A stretch of 64,000 nucleotides of DNA from Mycolicibacterium canariasense (GTDB lineage Bacteria; Actinomycetota; Actinomycetes; Mycobacteriales; Mycobacteriaceae): positions 1-64,000 of the forward strand of contig NZ_LQOL01000019.1 of NCBI RefSeq assembly GCF_002101555.1. Direction: 5' to 3'. The translations under genes and the position numbers were made by a program. Shown in pieces: positions 52,233 to 59,379 of the stretch (its first letter is position 1; each line of letters starts with the position of its first letter). The notes under the pieces were generated by a model. It saw only the letters and a list, made by a program, of their open reading frames with translations. It made no database searches and had not been told where the DNA came from.

Positions 52233-54044
52233 CTACTGGATGTTGAGCGTCTGCAGGATGTTGCTCAGGGCGCCTTTGACGTCGCTCGACTCGAGGCGAA
52301 CCAGTGCGGTCTCGTCGATCTCGTCCAGCGCCGTGCCGTAGCTCTCGGTCAGCCGAAACGCGCGTTCCTCCTCGGCCGCCTCGATCACGTTGCGGACGAA
52401 CCGGCCGTTGCCTGCGAGGTCGATGTTCGCGCGCATCTTGCCGTCCGCGTCCGCGGATTCACCCGAGCACAGTTCCGCGCAGACCGTGACCAACTCGTCG
52501 TAGGCCTCCGACGTCAGTTCGGAATCGCGGGAACTGGCGATCAGGCGTCCGATGTCACCCAATTCGTTCGGGGTGTAGGACGGGAAGCGGATCCGCTTGG
52601 TGAACCGTGACGACAGCCCCTCGTTGGCGCCGAGGAAGCGGTCGATCTCGGAGTCGTATCCGGCGATGATGACGACGAGGCGGTCACGGTCGTTCTCCAT
52701 CCGGGCCAGCAGGGTGTCCACCGCCTCCTTGCCGAACGCGTCGCCGCCGGAAAGGCCGGTCTGGATCAGGGTGTACGCCTCGTCGATGAACAGCACTCCG
52801 CCCATGGCGGAGTCGATGAGCTCGGTCGTCTTGATCGCGGTGCTGCCGAGGTGCTGACCGACGAAGTCCTGACGCTTGGCCTCGACGACCTTGAGAGTCT
52901 CCAATAGCCCCAACCCGCAGTAGGTCTGGGCGACGACGCGTGCGATGGTCGTCTTACCGGTGCCCGGCGGCCCGGTGAAGGCCAGGTGCAGACTGCTCGA
53001 TGACGTGCTGAATCCCTTGTCCCGGCGCAACTTCGCCAACGTGACACTCGACCGCAACTTGGCCACCTGCAGCTTGACGTCGGTGAGACCGACCTGGCGG
53101 TCGAGCTCCTCCTGTGCGGCCCGCAGGTGCTGGTTGCTCCGCTCGGCGTGCTCCTCTGCGTCGACGTCCGCACCCGTCGGGGCACTCGCGGGATCCCATT
53201 TGTCCCGGCGCGACTCGATGGACTCCTTGGTGGTGATCACCAACCGGAACTTGGGGTCCTGCAGCGCGGCATAGTTGGCCGCGAAACCCGGCTCCTCGCT
53301 GTAGATTCGCTCGAAGATCTGGCGCGCGTCGGGTTCGTTGCCCATCTCGCGCAGGGTCAGCCCCTTACAGAACTCGGCAGCCCGTCGCGCCGCCGGGATC
53401 GGGCCGTCGATCGCCTGGTCCAGCCGGCGGATGCCCTCACCGAACAGCCCCATCTGCGCGCAGGCGGAACCCACCATGAGGTGGCATCCGGCCGCGATGT
53501 ACTCGTCGGCATAGGATGCCGAGTCGGCGAGCGCGGTCAACACGTCCGGCCAGCGCTGGGTCGTGAAGTGCAGGACGCCGCGAACATACGCCCGAATCTG
53601 ATCGGTGGACGGGTCCGCGGCGGAGCCGCCGGCGGCGGCCAGCTCGTCGAGGATCTGTTCGGCGGCGGTGTAGTCCCGGCCCTGAATGAGGTTGGCCGCG
53701 TAGGCGACCCGGATCTCGGACAGCGAGCTGAGCGGGTAGTCGAGGTAGAGCCCGGTCTCGAACCGACCGGTCAGGGAGCGCGGGGCCAGGCCCAGCCGCC
53801 GCTGCTCGCGCCCCAGGTTGTCCGCGGTGATGAACAGGTGATGGATCACCTCGGCGGTGCTCTCGCCGGCGGCTGCCCTGCCGAGCCAGGCATCGCACAT
53901 ACCCGGGTCGTATTCCGTGGCCCGCCGGAACGCCGACGCCGCGTACTGCAGGTCCCGTTCGATCTCCAGGCCATCGATCGGAATGCCAAGGGACAGCACC
54001 CCGGCGTCGAAAACCTGCTGCGCGTCCCGGCTGTCACCGCTCAT
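52233..54044 (-). CDS. eccA: EccA, ESX AAA+ ATPase
   Basis: A 603-residue cytosolic ATPase: N-terminal TPR-type helical domain (residues about 10-280) and a CbbX-type AAA+ domain with Walker A GPPGTGKTT (near 357), Walker B GVLFIDEAYTL (near 414), sensor and SRFTKRIRFPSY arginine-finger region (near 480). EccA recycles EspG chaperones from PE/PPE cargo. ATG 54044 has AGGAGATGG upstream; GTG 54077 also fits. Divergent from the cargo genes with 207 bp between, probably holding promoters of both. Confidence 0.93.
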   Translation of the reverse strand: MSGDSRDAQQVFDAGVLSLGIPIDGLEIERDLQYAASAFRRATEYDPGMCDAWLGRAAAGESTAEVIHHLFITADNLGREQRRLGLAPRSLTGRFETGLYLDYPLSSLSEIRVAYAANLIQGRDYTAAEQILDELAAAGGSAADPSTDQIRAYVRGVLHFTTQRWPDVLTALADSASYADEYIAAGCHLMVGSACAQMGLFGEGIRRLDQAIDGPIPAARRAAEFCKGLTLREMGNEPDARQIFERIYSEEPGFAANYAALQDPKFRLVITTKESIESRRDKWDPASAPTGADVDAEEHAERSNQHLRAAQEELDRQVGLTDVKLQVAKLRSSVTLAKLRRDKGFSTSSSSLHLAFTGPPGTGKTTIARVVAQTYCGLGLLETLKVVEAKRQDFVGQHLGSTAIKTTELIDSAMGGVLFIDEAYTLIQTGLSGGDAFGKEAVDTLLARMENDRDRLVVIIAGYDSEIDRFLGANEGLSSRFTKRIRFPSYTPNELGDIGRLIASSRDSELTSEAYDELVTVCAELCSGESADADGKMRANIDLAGNGRFVRNVIEAAEEERAFRLTESYGTALDEIDETALVRLESSDVKGALSNILQTLNIQ

Positions 54045-54251
54045 CGGATCCCCATCTCCTTCGTGCCGGTCCACCACGTCGCGGTGTTGTCGTCACGATG
54101 TGAAACGTCGGGATCGTCGGGACCGTTCACCCGGGGAGTCGGCCGGGGCTTCGGCTTCGCGAGCGAATGGATTCGGGCCACCGTCCGTTTGCAATCCCGT
54201 ACAGCATTCCCGGCGTCGCCGGTTCACCGGGCGTTTCCGAGAGGAAGTCAG

Positions 54252-54530
54252 ATGGCGTTTTCCGTGGTTCCCCCAGCGCTCGAAGCGTTTGCAGCTGCCA
54301 ATGCCGCTGCCGCGCAGGCCGTGTCCGAGGCGGGAGCGGCAGACCACGCCGCGAACCTGGCGTCGGCCGCGTCGGCCCTGGGGCCGATCGGCGCCGAGTA
54401 CCTGGCGGCCTATGCGCCGGCTCAGGCCGCCAACTTCGCCGCAACGCTGGCGGTTGCCCAGCTGCACGCCGCGATCGGGATGGCAACGGAGTCGGCGAAG
54501 ACCTCGTTCATGGTCACCGACAACGACTGA
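54252..54530 (+). CDS. EspC/EspF-type small ESX secretion-associated protein
   Basis: A 92-residue Ala-rich helical protein beginning MAFSVVPPALEAFAAANAAA, with the layout of the DUF2580 (EspC/EspF) family of small secreted helical hairpins. It lacks a WXG motif and the usual YxxxD/E in its C-terminal half. In ESX-1 such genes pair with EspA/EspE-type partners, and the next gene is of that size and character. First gene of the long plus-strand cargo run; ribosome site GAGGAAG. Confidence 0.6.
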   Translation: MAFSVVPPALEAFAAANAAAAQAVSEAGAADHAANLASAASALGPIGAEYLAAYAPAQAANFAATLAVAQLHAAIGMATESAKTSFMVTDND

Positions 54531-54545
54531 TCGGGACCAGTGGAG

Positions 54546-55886
54546 ATGGCATCGACGACGCACTTCGACGTACCGGGGGTCAGCGCCGAGACGCTCCGCC
54601 CGGCTTCGGTGACGCCGAACCCGGAGCCGTCCGGCGGTCTCGACGCGGCCAGTACCAACCTGGACGGCTACTTGAACGAGCCCGTGCGCGATATCCTGGC
54701 CCGGCTCGGGCTGGCGTCCGGCGGGGCGCCGGCGAATCCGGCGGGCACCGCCAACTCCGCTCCGCCGCAACAGCCGCAGTCCGCAGCCGGGGACGCGTCC
54801 GATGGCGGTGGTACCGGTGGGTTCGATCCGTCGCAGATGATTCAGCCGGTCATGGACGCACTCGGCAGCCTCGGCTCGGGTCAGATGGGCCAACCCGATC
54901 CGACGCAGTCCTTCGACGGGATCGGTCAGGCGCTGGAATCCGCGGGCAGCCAAGTGCAACAGGCACTGTCGGGCCTCGGCGACGACTGGCAGGGTGACGC
55001 CGGCGCGGCGGCGCAGACGGCCGCCCAAGCCGCGCTCGCGGATGGGAGCAAGGTGGCCGACCAGGCTGCGAGCCTGCGGTCCAGTCTCGCCACGGCCGCA
55101 GCCGCGGTGCAGGACGCTCAGGCGCGACTCATCGAAATCGTCAACGTGTTCTGGGCGAAGATCGCCGCGATTGGGCCGAACATCATCTTTCCCTGGGGAA
55201 TTGCCGCGGCGATCGCTGCCGCAACGGAAGCCGTCACCTCGACCGGTGAGGTCATGGCGGAGACCCAGGGCACCCTGGCAACCCAGGCTGCCGCGGTGAC
55301 GGCTGCCGGTGCACCCGTGGACGTCACGTCCATCCCCGCGCTCGGGGCGGGGGTCCAGGGGCTGAGCCCGTTGGTGCAGTTGGCGTCCTCGGTCACGTCA
55401 CCGGTGTTGCAGGCGATCGGCTCGGCATCGAACGCGGCGCCGGGTGCCGGCTCCCCGGCCGACGCGCCCTCCGCCCCGCTGGTGGCCCAGGCTGCGGGTG
55501 TGGCGGGCAGCGGAGGTGGCGGTGCGGGCGCCGCCGGTGGTGCCGGAGCGCCTCGCGGCGTACTGACGGCGACGGCCGCGTCACCGCCCGCCCGCCCGAT
55601 GAGCACCGGGGTTCCCGCAGCCGCGGCCGAGACGGCCACCCCGGTGCAGGCGACCTCGGCGCGGTCAGGAGTCGCAGCCGCAGGCGCCGGCGCTCCGATG
55701 GGCGGCGGGGCCCCGATGGGCCACCACGGCAAGGCCGGGATCGGTGGCGGCCACAGCGCTGCCGACTTCCTGCACACCTCGGACCAAGGCGGCGAGATCG
55801 TCGGTGATCTCGGCAGTGTCGCCCCACCGGTCATCGGTGAGAAGGACCCACTGGACAGTCCCGAAGTCGGACTGCGAATCGGTTAG
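54546..55886 (+). CDS. EspA/EspE-type ESX secretion-associated protein
   Basis: A 446-residue protein. A Pro/Gly/Asn-rich start (to about residue 75) is followed by a helical region with a WXG turn (DDWQGDAGAAAQT, Trp148), then IFPWGIAAAIAAATEAV and a long Ala/Gly-rich tail. The end HSAADFLHTSDQGGEIVGDLGSVAPPVIGE resembles the C-terminal motif of ESX-1 substrates such as EspK. Likely secreted with the preceding EspC-like partner. ATG 54546 preferred; GTG 54540 in frame. Confidence 0.6.
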   Translation: MASTTHFDVPGVSAETLRPASVTPNPEPSGGLDAASTNLDGYLNEPVRDILARLGLASGGAPANPAGTANSAPPQQPQSAAGDASDGGGTGGFDPSQMIQPVMDALGSLGSGQMGQPDPTQSFDGIGQALESAGSQVQQALSGLGDDWQGDAGAAAQTAAQAALADGSKVADQAASLRSSLATAAAAVQDAQARLIEIVNVFWAKIAAIGPNIIFPWGIAAAIAAATEAVTSTGEVMAETQGTLATQAAAVTAAGAPVDVTSIPALGAGVQGLSPLVQLASSVTSPVLQAIGSASNAAPGAGSPADAPSAPLVAQAAGVAGSGGGGAGAAGGAGAPRGVLTATAASPPARPMSTGVPAAAAETATPVQATSARSGVAAAGAGAPMGGGAPMGHHGKAGIGGGHSAADFLHTSDQGGEIVGDLGSVAPPVIGEKDPLDSPEVGLRIG

Positions 55887-55896
55887 GAGTGAAGCC

Positions 55897-56193
55897 ATGG
55901 CGGACAACGACATTCTGCGAATGCGACCGACGGAGGTCGCCGAGGCCTCGGCCCAGCTGGACGCGCTGGCCAGTCGCGTGGAGCAGCTGATGCAGACCGA
56001 GACCCCCAACCTGTCGGTGCAGCCGGGTGCGCGCGACGAGGTCTCACAGCACGTTGCGGACACGCTCAACGGCGTTCACGACGCGTTCGGTGCGTCCGTG
56101 GAGCGCGGTGTCACCGAGATGCGTGAGACGGCAGCCACTCTGCGGTCCCAGGCCGACGACGTCACGCACCTCGACGACGGCTTCGCGGTCTGA
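55897..56193 (+). CDS. PE-like helical-hairpin protein
   Basis: A 98-residue protein. Two helices with a PE-type second half (GARDEVSQHVADTLNGVHDAFGASVERGVTEMRETAATL) and no PE-signature PE dipeptide near the start (it reads RMRPTEVAEA). Size, the position directly before a PPE-like gene and the nearby EspG support PE. No Tyr is present, so the YxxxD/E export signal cannot exist in this chain. ATG 55897 with GGAGTGAAG upstream, 10 nt after the previous stop. Confidence 0.55.
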   Translation: MADNDILRMRPTEVAEASAQLDALASRVEQLMQTETPNLSVQPGARDEVSQHVADTLNGVHDAFGASVERGVTEMRETAATLRSQADDVTHLDDGFAV

Positions 56194-56247
56194 CCGTCGG
56201 CGGCGTACGTCACCACTCGCGAACAGCTCCAGAAGGGAGGTCAGGAC

Positions 56248-57342
56248 ATGGGATTCACGAACGTCGCGTGGGATTCGCGCAGCACCGAACAGCTCGCCCG
56301 CGACCTGACGGAGGGCCCCGGTCCGACTCCCGCCGGCGAGGCCGGAGCTAGCTGGGTTCGCGTCGCGAACGAACTGGCGGCGGTGTCCGAGGACTATCAG
56401 AAACTCGCCGATCAGCTCACCGGTGCGTTCGAGAGCGGCTCGGCCGACGCGGTGGTCCGCCGGATCCAGGACTTCGGGCAGTGGCTGCGGGCCATGAGCC
56501 TGAGCGCGGCCGGCAATGGACAACGGGCCGAGGAGGCCGCCGTCGCCCACAGTGTCGCCATCCTGGCCATGCCGACCGTCCCGGAGGTCGTGGAGGCGCA
56601 GACCACCCGTGCGGTGATGGCGTCCCTGGCCGCCTACAACGGGGCAATCCTCAACGGGCGCTTCGCCGAGTTCGACGAGGCCGCCGACGCCGACCAGACC
56701 AACGCAGCCGCGGTCATGGAGCAATACGAGGAGTCGTGTTCCGACCTGGCCCAGCCGTGGGATCAGCCACCTCCTCCCGACGTCAGCAACGGAGCCGCGC
56801 GAGCCGCAGAGCGCGAGGCGCACGCGGCCGGCGACGACGGAGCCGGTGGCGGCGGCAGTGTCGGTGGCGGATCGGCCGTACCCCAAACCCCGCTGGGAGC
56901 GTTTCGGGTCGCCCAGGTCAAATCCAGCGGCGAGGCACGGAATTCGTCTGTGGGCCCAGCGGTCGGCAGTACGTCGGCCGGCGCCGGCATGGGCGGTATG
57001 GGTGGCTACGGTCCGATGGCGGCCGGCATGGCCCGCGGCGACAACTCGCGCGAGCACGAGTCGGCGCTCGGCGCGGAAGCCCTGGCCGGCGGCGGCGAGC
57101 CCGGCGCAGGGCTGGCGGACGGCGGTGTGAACTGGCTGCCCACTGCGGCCAGGAGTGACGCACCCCTGCTGGTGTCGAACGTCAGCTGGGGGCCGACCAG
57201 TTCGGCATTCGACGGGTTGGTCCTCCCGTCGGAACCGGAGGTCCCGGCATACGCCGATCCGCCACGCCCCACGCTGGAACAGGTGTCGGATCACTGGGTC
57301 GCGCCCGCCGTCATCGGCCGCGGAACGGAGACGAGCGCATGA
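56248..57342 (+). CDS. PPE-like ESX substrate
   Basis: A 364-residue protein. Residues about 1-160 are helical (WVRVANELAAVSEDYQKLADQLTGAFESG, FGQWLRAMSLSAAGNGQRAEEAAVAHSVAI, NQTNAAAVMEQYEE), fitting a PPE-type hairpin without the strict PPE motif; a Gly/Ala/Pro-rich tail follows, ending in SDHWVAPAVIGRG. The arrangement PE, PPE, EspG matches ESX-2 (PE36, PPE69, EspG2). ATG 56248 has AAGGGAGG upstream; it overlaps espG by 4 nt. Confidence 0.65.
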   Translation: MGFTNVAWDSRSTEQLARDLTEGPGPTPAGEAGASWVRVANELAAVSEDYQKLADQLTGAFESGSADAVVRRIQDFGQWLRAMSLSAAGNGQRAEEAAVAHSVAILAMPTVPEVVEAQTTRAVMASLAAYNGAILNGRFAEFDEAADADQTNAAAVMEQYEESCSDLAQPWDQPPPPDVSNGAARAAEREAHAAGDDGAGGGGSVGGGSAVPQTPLGAFRVAQVKSSGEARNSSVGPAVGSTSAGAGMGGMGGYGPMAAGMARGDNSREHESALGAEALAGGGEPGAGLADGGVNWLPTAARSDAPLLVSNVSWGPTSSAFDGLVLPSEPEVPAYADPPRPTLEQVSDHWVAPAVIGRGTETSA

Positions 57343-58145
57343 CCGGAGCGTTGACCCAGGAATGGTCCTTCACGGCAGACGAACTCGCGGCGCTGGCCCT
57401 GCGGACGTCCGGCTCGTCCACCGTACTGGGGTTGCGATCTCGGCACGCGACGGTGGATGTTCGGGATGCCGCCGTCAGTCACGCCGCACACACCCTGACC
57501 CAACGAGGCGTCATCGTCGACGGAGTGGTCGACGACGAGGTCGTCACGGTGCTGCACGCCTTGCAACGTCCAGCCCGCCAGCTCGTCGTTCGACTGGTGA
57601 CCCCGGCCGGAGCCGGCCGCTTCACCATCGTCCGGCGCGGCCCGCTGTGCGTCCTGGCCCGGCGCGTGGCCGAGCGGCTGGACGTCAGGGTGCTCGGCGC
57701 CGGCATCACGCTATCCGACGCGGCGGCAACGCTTCTCGACGAGCTTCCCCGCGCCGAGCCGGCGGCGATCGAGCCGGTTGGGGCACCCCTGTCGGACCTG
57801 GCAGGGGCACTGTCGGAGAGCCACGACCCCCTGGTCCTCGCGGACCGGATCCGGGCGCTGGGTGTCAAGCAACGCTCCGCGATGCTGTTGGGTGCGGCGC
57901 TGGGTTCGAGGCAGGCCTTCGCCGAGATCGTGTACTGCGCTCTGGTCGACGGCGAAGACGTGATCGCCCGGGTGCCTGCGGCGGTTGCGGTCTTCTACAC
58001 CGTCCGCGGCCGGGTGATCGCCGTCCCCAGCGAGTCGCCGTCCGGGCAGGTGTGGTCGACGCTCAAGCCGGGGTCTGACCAGGTATTCGGTCAGGCCATC
58101 AGCCAGCTCGTCGCACTCTCGACCGAGAGATGGGAGGGCGGCTAG
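57339..58145 (+). CDS. espG: EspG family PE/PPE chaperone
   Basis: A 268-residue EspG. Family features: N-terminal WSFTADELAALALRTSG, central two-sheet fold with DVRDAAVSHAAHTLTQRGVIVDG, and FGQAISQLVALSTERW at the end. EspG binds the tip of the PPE hairpin in the cytosol and delivers PE/PPE pairs to EccC. Coupled by ATGA to the PPE-like gene, so that product is the likely client. A second EspG-type gene lies at 61626. Confidence 0.85.
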   Translation: MTGALTQEWSFTADELAALALRTSGSSTVLGLRSRHATVDVRDAAVSHAAHTLTQRGVIVDGVVDDEVVTVLHALQRPARQLVVRLVTPAGAGRFTIVRRGPLCVLARRVAERLDVRVLGAGITLSDAAATLLDELPRAEPAAIEPVGAPLSDLAGALSESHDPLVLADRIRALGVKQRSAMLLGAALGSRQAFAEIVYCALVDGEDVIARVPAAVAVFYTVRGRVIAVPSESPSGQVWSTLKPGSDQVFGQAISQLVALSTERWEGG

Positions 58146-58213
58146 CCAGACACACGTTCGAAAGATCGCTAGTCCCAAGCTGTTCAATGTTCACCAGGAA
58201 GGAACATCCGCAC

Positions 58214-58483
58214 ATGACGGTTTCACTCACCCCGGCCGAGGCCGAGGCGAAGATCCAGCAGATTCAAGAGGCTCGCGGGCAGGCCGTGCAGAAGCTGAAC
58301 CAGATCAGCGACGCGCAGGAGCAGATGCTGTCGGCGAACTGGCAGGGTGGCAGCGCCTCGACCTACCAGCAGACCTCGCAGGCGCAGCGTGAGGAGTTCG
58401 ACGACATCATCAAGTCGCTCGACGCGACGGTGGAGAAGGGCTCGGAGCACCTCCGGGCCGTCGCCAACATGGACAACGGATAA
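58214..58483 (+). CDS. WXG100 protein, EsxB-like
   Basis: An 89-residue WXG100 protein with Trp43-Gln-Gly45 between two helices (SANWQGGSASTYQQ). Helix 2 ends in HLRAVANMDNG; no YxxxD/E follows the second helix. Paired with the next gene, so the two probably form an Esx heterodimer. ATG 58214 has GGAAGGAAC upstream; a 68-nt gap from espG contains no clear promoter. Confidence 0.85.
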   Translation: MTVSLTPAEAEAKIQQIQEARGQAVQKLNQISDAQEQMLSANWQGGSASTYQQTSQAQREEFDDIIKSLDATVEKGSEHLRAVANMDNG

Positions 58484-58502
58484 CGGGACAGGGAGAACAG
58501 AC

Positions 58503-58790
58503 ATGGCCGACAACATTCTCTACAACTTCGGCGCCAACGCCGGGTCGCTCACCGACATCAACGGGATGTTGAACAACATCCAGGAAGTGCGCCAAGACAT
58601 CAGCTCGATCTTCACGACGCTGATGAGCGTCTACGAAGGCGAGGGCGCGACCGCACTCAGCGCTGCGCACCAGAAGATCGACGGCATGCTGGACGAAGCG
58701 GTGAACACTACCATCAACACCCAGAAGCAGGCGCAGGATCAGCAGGACGCGATGCAGTCGCTCGACCGGGCCAACGCCGCGGCGTTCTGA
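58503..58790 (+). CDS. ESAT-6-like protein with YEG in place of WXG
   Basis: A 95-residue helical hairpin of the WXG100 superfamily starting MADNILYNFGANAGSLTDI. The turn reads Tyr44-Glu-Gly46 (VYEGEGATAL) instead of WXG, and the second helix continues to the C-terminus. Directly follows the EsxB-like gene, so the two likely fold and are exported together. Ribosome site AGGGAGAAC. Confidence 0.8.
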   Translation: MADNILYNFGANAGSLTDINGMLNNIQEVRQDISSIFTTLMSVYEGEGATALSAAHQKIDGMLDEAVNTTINTQKQAQDQQDAMQSLDRANAAAF

Positions 58791-58864
58791 TCGGACTGGC
58801 GGAGCCGGGGCCCGACCGGCCCCGGCTCCGCACCCCGCCACACCAGTGAAGGAGAGGAAAGCCC

Positions 58865-59194
58865 ATGGGACAGAACTGGGTTGACAGCATGAAGGACCTC
58901 AAGCGGGGTGCCGAGAACGGAGATCCGGACCTCAAGCTCACCAAGGAGGTACGGGACGCCTACGTCAAAGCGGTCCACGACTTCCGCGATCTGCTCAACG
59001 AGCAACTGAGGAAGATCAACGCACTGCCGGGCTACGGCCCACCAGGAGACTTTCAGTCTGCGGCGCAGACCAAGACCAACCTCGAGCACGGCTGCAATGA
59101 GCTCAAGAGGGTCATCGCCGACTACACCAAGTACCTCGACGCGTTCGCCGACACGGTCACCGAGTCCGGAAAGTGCCTGATCCAGTCGGGCTAG
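58865..59194 (+). CDS. 109-residue helical ESX-associated protein
   Basis: Not assigned to a known family. It is charged and helical (SMKDLKRGAENGDPDLKLTKEVRDAYVKAVHDFRDLLNEQL), a loop with LPGYGPPGDF, then TKTNLEHGCNELKRVIADYTKYLDAFADTV. Length and helix-loop-helix pattern recall WXG100 proteins, but Gly-Tyr-Gly replaces WXG at the turn. Located between the Esx pair and the 749-residue protein, which may be its partner. ATG 58865 with GGAGAGGAAAG upstream. Confidence 0.6.
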   Translation: MGQNWVDSMKDLKRGAENGDPDLKLTKEVRDAYVKAVHDFRDLLNEQLRKINALPGYGPPGDFQSAAQTKTNLEHGCNELKRVIADYTKYLDAFADTVTESGKCLIQSG

Positions 59195-59379
59195 GCCCGG
59201 CTGCCCCGGGATCGGATGCGGATTCTCGATCATGTTCGCATCACCGTCGAGCAGCTGGCCGACCCTCCAGCCGAGTCAGGCGACGTGCCTGCCGCAACGG
59301 TCAGTCGAGTGGCGTACTCGGACAGATGAGTACGCAGTAGACCGCGAATCTTTGTCCCTACCTTCCGATTGGAACAACC

